Part shown: piece after piece, positions 1-7,206 of the stretch | Numbering within the stretch: position 1 is the first letter of the stretch | Layout: every line of letters starts with the position of its first letter | From: Methylorubrum sp. B1-46 | GTDB taxonomy: Bacteria; Pseudomonadota; Alphaproteobacteria; Rhizobiales; Beijerinckiaceae | Assembly (NCBI RefSeq): GCF_021117295.1 | Contig: NZ_CP088247.1 | Span: 4,107,001 to 4,171,000, forward strand | DNA length: 64,000 nt | Direction: 5' to 3' | The notes under the pieces: generated by a model | The model's database searches: none | The model's input: the letters and a program-made list of their open reading frames with translations, nothing else | Told to the model about the DNA's origin: nothing | Made by a program: the position numbers and the translations under genes

Positions 1-140
1 TGATGCCTACGGCCACGCGGAATTGGATTTTATGCGCTCACCACGTTCGAAACCCCTTGCTCCTCCAGTCGCTAGAGGAATTAGGCGTGCCGCATATGTC
101 GGACGCCCCGCCGAGGGCATGAAGCCGAGCGGATTTCCCA

Positions 141-1097
141 ATGACCGGACACGCAGATCGCTCCGTCCGTGCCCTCCGTGACGGAGGTGGACACGAACAC
201 GGCCATTCCGGCAATGCTCAGGCATCCTTCGGTTTCGGAAGGGCCTTCGCCGTCGGCATCGGTCTGAACGTCGCCTTCGTGATCGTCGAGGCGGTCTACG
301 GGTTCTTGAGCAATTCCCTCGCCCTCGTCGCCGACGCAGGCCACAACCTCTCGGACGTACTCGGGCTCGCCGTCGCCTGGGCCGCGGCCATTCTCGGGAA
401 ACGGGCGCCTAAGCCGCGCTACACCTACGGCATGAAGAGCTCCTCGATCCTGGCCGCCTTGTTCAACGCGGTCATCCTCCTCGTCGCCATGGGCGCCATC
501 GCCTGGGAGGCCGTCCGGCGCTTCGGTGAGCCCGCACCGGTGGCCGGGACCACCGTGATGGTGGTCGCGGGCATCGGCATCCTGATCAACGGCATCAGCG
601 CTTGGCTGTTCGCATCGGGGCGCGAAGGCGACCTCAACGTGAAGGGGGCCTTTCTGCACATGGCCGCCGATGCCGCCGTCTCGGCGGGCGTCGTCGTCGC
701 CGGCCTGCTTATCGCCCTGACGGGTTGGCGTTGGCTCGATCCGGTGACCAGCCTACTCATCGCCGCGGCGGTCGTATGGAGCACTTGGGGACTCCTGCGC
801 GACAGCGTGCGGATGTCGCTCGCCGCCGTGCCCCCCGGCATCGACCCTGACGCCGTGCGCGCGCATCTGCGGGGCTTGGAGGACGTCACGGCCGTCCACG
901 ACTATCACGTCTGGCCGATGAGCACGACCGAGGTCGCCCTGACGAGCCATCTCGTAAGGCCGGACGGCACGGACGACGCTTTCCTTATACGAGCCGCACG
1001 CGAATTGAGGGGCCGCTTCGGGATCGTCCACGTCACGTTGCAGGTCGAGACGAGCGAGACGACCGCCTGCGCCCTGGCCCCGGACGGCGTGGTCTGA
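141..1097 (+). CDS. CDF-family cation efflux transporter (CzcD/ZitB type)
   Basis: A 318-residue inner-membrane antiporter expected to export divalent cations (Zn, Co or Cd) from the cytosol against protons. After a short His-rich N-terminus (HEHGHSG near residue 18) come six predicted membrane helices. The metal-site pairs HxxxD are visible in helix 2 (H68, D72 in AGHNLSD) and helix 5 (H173, D177 in HMAAD), the usual zinc-CDF arrangement. The C-terminal cytoplasmic domain ends with the typical HVTLQVE strand. A ZIP-like gene follows 7 nt downstream, so the two are probably cotranscribed. No strong Shine-Dalgarno is visible before the ATG. The family is secure; the exact metal is not determined. 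Confidence 0.93.
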   Translation: MTGHADRSVRALRDGGGHEHGHSGNAQASFGFGRAFAVGIGLNVAFVIVEAVYGFLSNSLALVADAGHNLSDVLGLAVAWAAAILGKRAPKPRYTYGMKSSSILAALFNAVILLVAMGAIAWEAVRRFGEPAPVAGTTVMVVAGIGILINGISAWLFASGREGDLNVKGAFLHMAADAAVSAGVVVAGLLIALTGWRWLDPVTSLLIAAAVVWSTWGLLRDSVRMSLAAVPPGIDPDAVRAHLRGLEDVTAVHDYHVWPMSTTEVALTSHLVRPDGTDDAFLIRAARELRGRFGIVHVTLQVETSETTACALAPDGVV

Positions 1098-1104
1098 ACC
1101 TGCG

Positions 1105-1791
1105 ATGCAAGCCTGGCTCTATACCCTCATCCCGGCAGCCGCCGCCGTCCTCGGCGCCGCGGTCGCCGTCAACATGCGGCCGGGACCCGTCTTGGTCAGC
1201 GCCATCCAGCACTTCGCCGCAGGCGTCGTATTCGCCGCGGCGGCGGGCGAGATCCTGCCTGACCTCAAGCATGCCGGATCGCCTTGGGCCACCCTGGTCG
1301 GCGGCGGCGTCGGTGTTGCCGCCATGCTCGCGGTCCGCACTCTGGAGCGTCGGGTGAAAGGACCAGTCGGTCTACTGACCGTCACCGGAATTGATATCTT
1401 GGTGGACGGGCTCGTCCTCGGCATCGCCTTCGCAGCGGGCGCCAAGGCCGGTTTCCTGCTTACGGTCGCCCTGACCATCGAGGTGCTGTTCCTCGGCCTG
1501 ACCGTCGCGAACGAACTCGGCGAGGGCGGAACCTCGAAAGCCAGGGTGGTCGGCTTGACCGCCGCCCTCGTCGTCCTGCTGCCGCTCGGTGCGCTGCTCG
1601 GCGGCCCGGTCGCCACGCTGCCCGCGGCCATCCGCGGCGGCTTTCTCGCCTTCGGCCTGATTGCGCTCCTCTACCTCGTGACGGAGGAACTTTTGGTCGA
1701 GGCACACGAAACGGAGGACCGTCCATGGGTGACCGCGATGTTCTTCGCAGGCTTCCTGCTATTGCTCTTGCTCGATGAGCTTGTCGGTTGA
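1105..1791 (+). CDS. ZIP-like metal transporter with non-canonical metal-site residues
   Basis: A 228-residue protein with about seven hydrophobic helices laid out like ZIP (ZupT/GufA) transporters. It has an early helix HFAAGVVFAAAAGEILPDL, a helix-4 segment DILVDGLVLG and a helix-5 segment TIEVLFLGL. In ordinary ZIP proteins helix 4 carries HNxxDG or HNxPEG and helix 5 carries HExPE. Here the His positions are Asp and Ile, so the central site is acidic. Family membership is therefore inferred from layout rather than from the usual motif. It lies 7 nt after a CDF exporter, which suggests a joint role in divalent-metal homeostasis. Direction of transport cannot be read from sequence. Confidence 0.75.
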   Translation: MQAWLYTLIPAAAAVLGAAVAVNMRPGPVLVSAIQHFAAGVVFAAAAGEILPDLKHAGSPWATLVGGGVGVAAMLAVRTLERRVKGPVGLLTVTGIDILVDGLVLGIAFAAGAKAGFLLTVALTIEVLFLGLTVANELGEGGTSKARVVGLTAALVVLLPLGALLGGPVATLPAAIRGGFLAFGLIALLYLVTEELLVEAHETEDRPWVTAMFFAGFLLLLLLDELVG

Positions 1792-1850
1792 TGGCGCACG
1801 TGCCGGCCGCGTTTGATGCGTCATCACGAAAGGCTTTCGGGTCGATGACA

Positions 1851-2255
1851 TCAGCTCTTCAGTAGCGCGAGCGTCTTTCCTTTCAGGTCGTCAAAGGTCG
1901 CGATAGTGCGCAGATTGGCCTCGTACGCTCGCATCGCAGAGCGAAGTTCGGACATCTCGACCGTAGGGCGGACATTGGGAAGCTTGAGGTTGCCGCCAGC
2001 ATCGGCGGCGGGGTGTCCAGGACTATGAACCGTCGGGAATTCGGTCTTGTCGCGTACGATACGGATGGCCGGTGCCTCTTCGGTGTTGCCCGTGATCGGC
2101 TCGAACACTGCAATCTTGCGCCTATAGGGTTCGCCGTCTGGGGCGGACGCCGTGGAACGCGCGTTGGCAATATTCTCGACCGACACGCGCATGCGACCCT
2201 GATGTATGCGTAGGGCGGCAGACGCCAAGCTTGGCCCGGAAATGTCGTCCTTCAT
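1851..2255 (-). CDS. flgC: Orphan flagellar rod protein FlgC-like
   Basis: This 134-residue protein matches FlgC, a proximal-rod subunit of the flagellar basal body. The N-terminal rod helix contains RVSVENIANARST. The middle has PYRRK, and the C-terminal part has SPGHPAADAGGNLKLPN followed by EMSELRSAMRAYEANL, the FlgC signature. The start at 2255 is preferred over one nine codons upstream because a GGAGG ribosome site lies 9 nt before it and the family N-terminus begins near there. No other flagellar gene is in the window, whereas flgC is normally next to flgB and fliE. It may be an accessory copy from a mobile replicon or a stranded remnant. Confidence 0.85.
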   Translation of the reverse strand: MKDDISGPSLASAALRIHQGRMRVSVENIANARSTASAPDGEPYRRKIAVFEPITGNTEEAPAIRIVRDKTEFPTVHSPGHPAADAGGNLKLPNVRPTVEMSELRSAMRAYEANLRTIATFDDLKGKTLALLKS

Positions 2256-2765
2256 CGCCGCCAGCCTCCCTCTTGCCGGCATCCTGTCCCGGCGTGCACA
2301 AATTTGTTAATCAAATCTAATGAGTTAGAGTTAAAAAAAGGTTAATTCACGCCTCATGGTGTTAGAGTAATCCGAGCGCCGGCCCGTCCGAATTCAGGAG
2401 TATTCGGCGATGTCTTCGAACCACCGTTCAGCTCTTTTCCGGGAAATCGGGCGAACGAGCATCGGATCGCTCCATTCGCACCTCCGCGACAGCCGGATCC
2501 ATAGGCCGATTTGTACTCACCCGGCATCGACCGCTTCTGACTTCAAAATTTTGATATCCTCGTAAATTACATTTAATTATGTATAGAGCATACTATCAAA
2601 TCAAATTGGTCGTATTTTTGGTCGAGCAGTCGTATCGACAATATAAAATATGCAAAATTTATACAAGTGACTTCATTGACGTTCGTGGCCCACTCGATGA
2701 GAGTCCCCTGATGCGTTATCTGAATCTGACGGAGACTTTGTTCGCAATGGACCCCGCGGCGATGG
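2256..2765. other. AT-rich stretch without a recognised gene
   Basis: About 510 nt between the divergent flgC-like gene and the response regulator. The segment from roughly 2290 to 2350 and especially 2535 to 2680 is strikingly AT-rich against the surrounding high-GC DNA. Two direct copies of GTTAGAGT lie at 2324-2331 and 2361-2368. A 71-codon open frame (2579-2794) starts in the AT-rich part and overlaps the regulator; it resembles nothing recognised and was not called. The stretch may hold promoters for both flanking genes or be a junction of foreign DNA. Confidence 0.5.
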
Positions 2766-3527
2766 ATGAAACGGTGGCTGATGGAACGCGATGACAGGCC
2801 GGGAGCGGGCTGCGCACAGGAGCACATCCTCCTGATCGAAGACGACGACGGCATGCGGGTGTTGGTCACGCGACTCCTGAGGGAGAGCGGCTACCGCGTC
2901 ACCGGTTGCCGCAGCGGCGCCGAGATGTGGTCGCTTCTGCCCGGGAAGTCGGTCGATCTCGTCTTGCTCGACGTGATGCTGCCCGGCGCCTCCGGCTTCG
3001 ATCTGCTGCGGGCGCTGCGCAGCAAGGGCACCGTGCCGGTCATCATGCTCTCCGCCCGCAACGAGGAGGCGGACCGGGTACTCGGACTCGAACTCGGAGC
3101 CGACGACTACGTCGCCAAGCCGTTCGGCCGGCCGGAACTCCTTGCCCGCATCCGCGCGGTGCTGCGTCGGACCACCATCGCGCCGGCCGCCACCGCGGCG
3201 GAGAGGGCACAGGTTCTGACCTTCGCCGGCTGGCGGCTCGATTTGCGCAGCCGGCAGCTGACCGATCCCGGGGGGGCTGCCGTAGACCTCTCGGGGGCCG
3301 AGCACGACCTACTCATGGTGTTCCTAGAGCATCCCGGGCGCGTGCTCGGCCGCGAGCAGATCCTGGAGATGAGCCGCGGACGGCTCGCCGCCCCGTCCGA
3401 CCGTAGCGTGGACACCCTGGTCAGCCGCCTGAGGCGCAAGCTCGAACCGCCCGAGGGCACGCTCCCCGTGATCAAGACGGTTCGCGGCTCCGGCTACATG
3501 ATGGCCGCCAAGGTCGAGCGGGCGTGA
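2766..3527 (+). CDS. OmpR/PhoB-family response regulator
   Basis: A 253-residue two-domain transcription regulator. The receiver domain shows the acidic cluster IEDDD, the phospho-acceptor Asp at residue 69 (LVLLDVMLPG) and the conserved Lys in DYVAKPF near residue 118. The C-terminal half is a winged helix ending in TVRGSGYMM, typical of OmpR/PhoB proteins. The start is uncertain: an ATG five codons downstream (2781) would shorten an unusual N-terminal extension. The stop overlaps the start of a histidine kinase by four bases, so the two form a translationally coupled pair. Targets are unknown; the neighbouring DUF1275 and His-rich genes are candidates by position only. Confidence 0.93.
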   Translation: MKRWLMERDDRPGAGCAQEHILLIEDDDGMRVLVTRLLRESGYRVTGCRSGAEMWSLLPGKSVDLVLLDVMLPGASGFDLLRALRSKGTVPVIMLSARNEEADRVLGLELGADDYVAKPFGRPELLARIRAVLRRTTIAPAATAAERAQVLTFAGWRLDLRSRQLTDPGGAAVDLSGAEHDLLMVFLEHPGRVLGREQILEMSRGRLAAPSDRSVDTLVSRLRRKLEPPEGTLPVIKTVRGSGYMMAAKVERA

Positions 3528-4855
3528 AACAACTGGTCGATCTTGCCCGCAGCCTGGAGGGGCGCACCGTCGCCGTGCTGTTGCTGGCGGTACTCGTGGT
3601 CCACGGGGGCGCGTTGTTGCTGTACCGTCAGTCGGCGTCGGCCGCGGCCGACGAGGCGTTCGCGAACGAAGTGGCGCGACAGCTCGTCTTGGCGCGGGAA
3701 GCGGTACTGCGGCGACCGCCGGGGGAGCGCGGCATCGAGGCAAAAGCCCTCTCGTCGGGTCATTTCGAGATAGGCTGGGAGCGGGGGGAATCCGCCGAGA
3801 CGGGCAAGACAGACCCCGCCTTGCGCGATCTGCGCGAACGCGTCCTGGAGATCGAGCCCGTGCTCGGCCCAGGTCTGGCGCTCGCCCTGGCGGCGCCGGA
3901 CGAGCCGCTGCACCAACAGGACCTGCGCGGCGCCTTCCCGCTGCCGGACGGCAGTTTCCTGACCTTCCGGTCCGCCCATTCGCCTCACCTGGTCCACCTT
4001 GCACCCTGGGCGTACCTCGCCACCGCGATGGCGATCCTGGTCGGCGTCGCCGCCGTCGTGCTGGTGCACCGGATCGCCGGCCCGCTCAGGGAACTTACGC
4101 ACGCCACCGTCCGGATCGGGCACGGTACGGTCGTGTCCGTGCCTGAGGTCGGACCGGACGAGACGCGCGGGATCGGTCGGGCGCTGAACGCGATGCAAGG
4201 GCGCATCCACCGCCTCGTCGCGGAACGGACGCAGGCTTTGGCGGCGGTCTCGCACGATCTGCGCACGCCGATCGCCCGGCTCCGTCTTCGCCTGGACAAG
4301 GTCGATGACCTTGCGGACCGCCGTGCCATGGCTGCCGACCTCGACGACATGCAGGCCATGATCGACGCGACGCTGTCGTACCTGCGTGGCGAAGCCGACC
4401 CGGAAGCACGGCAGGTCGTCAACGTGGCGAGCGTGCTGATGAGCGTCGCCGACGCCTCCGCGGACGTGGGCCGCGAGGTGGGCTACGACGGCCCCGGCCG
4501 GGCGCTGGCGTCGGTACGTCCCGTTGCCTTCCGCCGCGCGGTCGAGAACCTTGTCGACAACGGTGTGCGCTACGGGATCCGGGTCCGGGTCGGCATCGAG
4601 ATCGAAGAGGCGACCCTGGTGGTGCGCATCGACGACGACGGCCCCGGCATCGCGCCGGAGGACGTCGCCCGGGCCTTCCAGCCCTTCACCAGGCTGGAGG
4701 GGTCGCGTAACCGCAACACGGGCGGGACGGGGCTCGGACTGACCATCGCCCGGCGCGCGGTCGAGGCGGACGGCGGCACGCTCGTCCTGTCGAACCGGCC
4801 AGAGGGCAGCCTGCGGGCCGAGATCCGCCTGCCGAGGGCGAAGGGACGCGATTGA
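3524..4855 (+). CDS. EnvZ-like sensor histidine kinase
   Basis: A 443-residue membrane kinase starting at a GTG that overlaps the regulator stop. Order of parts: first transmembrane helix (residues about 18-36), periplasmic sensor region of about 120 residues, second helix (about 165-185), HAMP linker (RIAGPLRELTHA), HisKA dimerisation helix with the phospho-acceptor His at 244 (AAVSHDLRTPIARL), and an HATPase domain with N box (ENLVDNGVRYG), G1 (DDDGPGI) and G2 (GGTGLGLTIA). This layout is that of EnvZ/OmpR-type sensors. The periplasmic region has no Cys or His cluster that would identify a metal ligand, so the stimulus is unknown. Confidence 0.93.
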   Translation: MKQLVDLARSLEGRTVAVLLLAVLVVHGGALLLYRQSASAAADEAFANEVARQLVLAREAVLRRPPGERGIEAKALSSGHFEIGWERGESAETGKTDPALRDLRERVLEIEPVLGPGLALALAAPDEPLHQQDLRGAFPLPDGSFLTFRSAHSPHLVHLAPWAYLATAMAILVGVAAVVLVHRIAGPLRELTHATVRIGHGTVVSVPEVGPDETRGIGRALNAMQGRIHRLVAERTQALAAVSHDLRTPIARLRLRLDKVDDLADRRAMAADLDDMQAMIDATLSYLRGEADPEARQVVNVASVLMSVADASADVGREVGYDGPGRALASVRPVAFRRAVENLVDNGVRYGIRVRVGIEIEEATLVVRIDDDGPGIAPEDVARAFQPFTRLEGSRNRNTGGTGLGLTIARRAVEADGGTLVLSNRPEGSLRAEIRLPRAKGRD

Positions 4856-4863
4856 GACGCGGC

Positions 4864-5691
4864 CTACCGGGCGGTCGCCGGTGCGTCGGGGTGCGCGTCC
4901 GGCTGCGCCGACCGCTCGTTCGAGACATAGCCGCTCCCAGGCAGTGCCACCGTGAGGATGATGCCTGCGACAGCCAGCGACGCGGACAGGGCCGCCGGAA
5001 CGAGGAAGGCATCGGGACCAAGGGCCTTCTGGATGAAGCCGCCGGCGACCGCGCCAAGCGTCAGGCCCGCCCAAAGCGGTGCCTGGAGCCAGAACGACGG
5101 CGCGGGCTTGTGCAGGACCATGTTCGCCAAACCGGTCCCGAAACGTACGACGGTTCCGGTGACGTAGGTCAGGGCGAGGCTCCGCCCGGCCTCATCCTGC
5201 AGCGTCGCATTCAGCATGCCGAGGGCAAGGACGACGGGATAGGCATGAAGAGGAAACGCATCGGAAGCTTCCGGCAGGAGGTTGCCGATGGACAGCAGGA
5301 CGGCCTGCGCGCCGAGCAGGACCGAAAGACGCCACCGCCCAGCCCAAGCCGCAACAAGGGTGCCGGCGAACGCACCGAAGCAGAACAGCGCGATGGTGCT
5401 GCCGAACCTGGTGACGCCTGACCAATCGAAGGAACTGGCCGCGACGCCGAACCGGGTCGTGTTCCCACTCATGAACGACATGAACAGTTGAGAGTGTTCC
5501 AGGAAGCCTATCGAGTCGGCCGAACCCGCCAGGAATGCCAGCGCGACGGCCAGGGGCACGCGGGTCTCGGGTCTCGACGGGAAAGATCTGTCCACTTGGC
5601 CACCTGTCGCTGCCGCGTCGGATCTCGCCGGGGTCGCGTTCGACCCGGCGTCCGGTCCTGCGGGGAGCCGGTAGGGATACGTCGACCCCAT
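4864..5691 (-). CDS. DUF1275 (YoaK-type) membrane protein
   Basis: A 275-residue membrane protein with the DUF1275 pattern: a first helix LAVALAFLAGSADSIGF, then FMSFMSGNTTRFG, and a later TYVTGTVVRFG, all hallmarks of this family. Function is unknown; members are six-helix membrane proteins. An upstream in-frame ATG at 5754 would place a perfect inverted repeat inside the gene. The start at 5691 leaves that repeat just upstream as a plausible operator and is preferred. The residues before the first helix are low-complexity, so the exact start is uncertain. The gene is transcribed toward the two-component operon and its 3' end lies 8 nt from it. Confidence 0.85.
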   Translation of the reverse strand: MGSTYPYRLPAGPDAGSNATPARSDAAATGGQVDRSFPSRPETRVPLAVALAFLAGSADSIGFLEHSQLFMSFMSGNTTRFGVAASSFDWSGVTRFGSTIALFCFGAFAGTLVAAWAGRWRLSVLLGAQAVLLSIGNLLPEASDAFPLHAYPVVLALGMLNATLQDEAGRSLALTYVTGTVVRFGTGLANMVLHKPAPSFWLQAPLWAGLTLGAVAGGFIQKALGPDAFLVPAALSASLAVAGIILTVALPGSGYVSNERSAQPDAHPDAPATAR

Positions 5692-5712
5692 GGCCGAGGC
5701 TTTGCTCGACCT

Positions 5713-5753
5713 TGACGAAGTGTGTCGGCACGCGCGCCTGACACACTTCGTCA
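5713..5753. promoter_or_regulatory. Perfect 14-bp inverted repeat, probable operator
   Basis: The arms TGACGAAGTGTGTC (5713-5726) and GACACACTTCGTCA (5740-5753) are exact reverse complements separated by 13 bases. The element lies 21 nt upstream of the preferred DUF1275 start and about 85 nt upstream of the divergent small secreted gene. Such a long perfect dyad in an intergenic region is typical of a repressor site or strong hairpin. No TetR, LysR or similar regulator gene is adjacent, so the binding protein is unknown. Confidence 0.6.
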
Positions 5754-5837
5754 CGAACGCGGCGAACGGCAGTCAAACGGGTCGGCTATCTCCACTCCTC
5801 AAGCGGCCGATGTGGCCGATGGAAGGGATACAGATCG

Positions 5838-6101
5838 ATGAAGCGTACGCTTGCCGCCGTTCTCACCGCCGCGATGCTGGCCGGAGCGGCCACGCCCGCC
5901 CTCGCGGTCGACGGGCACGGCAACGCCTCCAATCCGGAGCGCAGCGTCCCGAACTCGGGCGACGTCTCCGGCGGACCCGCCCACCGTGACGATCCGCGGG
6001 TGCGGGAGGCGCAGGAGAAAGGCCCGGACGGCAAGCCCGCGCACCGCGAAGGCGACGGCCACGCGCACGGGCACAGCCAGGATAAGCCCGGCAAGAAGTA
6101 A
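5838..6101 (+). CDS. Small secreted His-rich protein (unknown family)
   Basis: An 87-residue protein with a clear signal peptide (MKRTLAAVLTAAMLAGAATPALA) and a short hydrophilic mature part rich in His, Gly, Asp and Lys, ending HAHGHSQDKPGKK. It is likely exported to the periplasm and could bind metal through HxHxH; function is inferred only. A paralogue with frameshifts lies on the minus strand at 37424-37690, again converging on a copy of the His-rich gene at 6325-6552. This conserved convergent pairing suggests a linked unit. The family is not recognised. Confidence 0.7.
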   Translation: MKRTLAAVLTAAMLAGAATPALAVDGHGNASNPERSVPNSGDVSGGPAHRDDPRVREAQEKGPDGKPAHREGDGHAHGHSQDKPGKK

Positions 6102-6121
6102 GCTTCCCACGAGGTGACACG

Positions 6122-6346
6122 ATGAGCGGGAGACGCGCGATGCGATTGCTGCCCCTGCTCGTCGTCTTCGCGCTCCTGGCAACGGGCCTCGGCTACGCGC
6201 TCGCGGCGTCCCCTTGCCCGGACGACTTTTCACGGTGCGATACAGCCCCCTCACGCATCGTGGAAACGCCCGCCTCGACGCAAGTCGGGGCGGGCGTCCG
6301 CCTTGGTTCGGTCGACCGAAACGTTCAGTCGTCGAACTCGCGGTGA
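6122..6346 (+). CDS. Small hypothetical membrane or secreted protein
   Basis: A 74-codon frame starting 20 nt after the secreted His-rich gene with a GAGGTG ribosome-site candidate. It encodes a hydrophobic segment (LLPLLVVFALLATGLGYALAA) then a polar tail with two Cys (PCPDDFSRC). Its 3' end overlaps the opposing His-rich gene by about 22 nt. It is absent from the duplicated copy of this neighbourhood near 37 kb. The signal-like start supports coding, but no family is recognised and it may be spurious. Confidence 0.4.
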   Translation: MSGRRAMRLLPLLVVFALLATGLGYALAASPCPDDFSRCDTAPSRIVETPASTQVGAGVRLGSVDRNVQSSNSR

Positions 6347-6552
6347 TCGTGGCGCTCAAAGCCGTGGCGGTTCTCGTCCCGGTCGTCGTGATGATGGCGA
6401 CGAACCTCCACGTGGTCGTGGTCGCCGTGATGGTGGCGGCGCACCTCCTCATGATGGTGGGGAGGTGGTCCGTAGCCGTAATGTTGGGCCGACGCGGTCA
6501 TGGGGACCGATGCGAGGGCAGCGGTCGTCAGGGTGATCAAGCGACGTTTCAT
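6325..6552 (-). CDS. His-rich secreted protein, copy 1
   Basis: A 75-residue protein with a signal peptide (MKRRLITLTTAALASVPMTASA) followed by a strongly His/Asp/Arg-rich mature part containing HHHEEVRRHHHGDHDH and ending REFDD. The ATG at 6552 is chosen because the signal peptide begins exactly there; longer upstream reading is not protein-like. A paralogue is at 37031-37264, with the same signal peptide style, the VEVxRH repeats and the FERH...DFDD tail. A periplasmic metal-binding or buffering role is likely from composition, but no named family is recognised. Confidence 0.75.
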   Translation of the reverse strand: MKRRLITLTTAALASVPMTASAQHYGYGPPPHHHEEVRRHHHGDHDHVEVRRHHHDDRDENRHGFERHDHREFDD

Positions 6553-6706
6553 GGACGAAAATTCCTTGCTGGTCGCACAAGGCTCTGCCGACGGCTTTGA
6601 ACGGGGCGTGAAGCGACCATTCAGTATCCTCCGACCAGGGAAGCCTTCACCACAACGGGCGACCGCAGCTTGCGACACAGCCTCGGAATCGCAGATAAGG
6701 ACGGTG

Positions 6707-7081
6707 ATGACTTCGGCGCGGCGCCATATGAGCTTCGGAGCGATGACGGGGTGGTGGGCAACCGCCGCCCTCGCGCTCGTCCTGGCGCTGGCCATCGCGA
6801 TGCCCGGCGCCGGTCTCATGGACGACCTTGTCTCTCACCAGGGCCGTCAAGGCCATGACAGGAGCGAACTCTCGCTCGTCCCGCATACGGTGTCTGGCCT
6901 GGATCATGCCTCCGACCCCGGGTCAGCCGACCACGTCCATTGCGGTTGCCACGTCGCCTTGAGCACGACCGTCGCCGGCGATGCCCCGCTCCCCGACGGA
7001 ACGCGCCCCTCCTACGCCAGATTGTCCGAGAGGATGCCCTCGGTCTCTCCCGACCGCCTGCCAAGGCCGCCGCGCGCCTGA
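6707..7081 (+). CDS. Exported Cys/His leader protein L1 with PPRA tail
   Basis: A 124-residue protein with a hydrophobic export segment (residues about 14-34), a central HVHCGCHVAL motif and the C-terminal tail SPDRLPRPPRA. The ATG at 6707 has an AAGGA ribosome site 5 nt upstream. It lies directly before czcB and czcA. Four more short exported proteins in this window share the same design and tail and lie at the heads of metal-efflux modules (19452, 41808, 57177 and 57913). The design resembles CutF of Rhodobacter capsulatus and CruR (DUF2946) of Bordetella, nascent-chain copper sensors with Cys motif and proline-rich C-terminus. A regulatory leader role is therefore likely; a simple periplasmic metal-binding role is the alternative. 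Confidence 0.75.
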   Translation: MTSARRHMSFGAMTGWWATAALALVLALAIAMPGAGLMDDLVSHQGRQGHDRSELSLVPHTVSGLDHASDPGSADHVHCGCHVALSTTVAGDAPLPDGTRPSYARLSERMPSVSPDRLPRPPRA

Positions 7082-7082
7082 G

Positions 7083-7108
7083 GTGACGCCGCGAAGGCGG
7101 CGCGTCAC
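7083..7108 (+). promoter_or_regulatory. Hairpin after leader L1
   Basis: GTGACGC (7083-7089) and GCGTCAC (7102-7108) form a 7-bp stem immediately after the L1 stop codon, with further CGC/GCG pairing possible inside the loop. There is no U-tract, so it is not a classic terminator. All five leader genes in the window have such a hairpin downstream, suggesting a control element between leader and pump genes. Confidence 0.5.
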
Positions 7109-7206
7109 GAACCCGGGTCCGACCGACCCGAGCCGTCTCCTCACGTCACCGACCGCGATTGTCCGGCATGTCCGTCATCGGCTTCCGGCACGCCCGAGCA
7201 GGCATC

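Noticed and set aside
1..140. Possible gene at the window start
   Set aside because: No frame with a start, ribosome site or recognisable product was found before the CDF gene.
2579..2794. A 71-codon frame in the AT-rich region with a protein-like start
   Set aside because: It overlaps the response regulator, has no ribosome site and resembles no family; AT-rich composition may create it.
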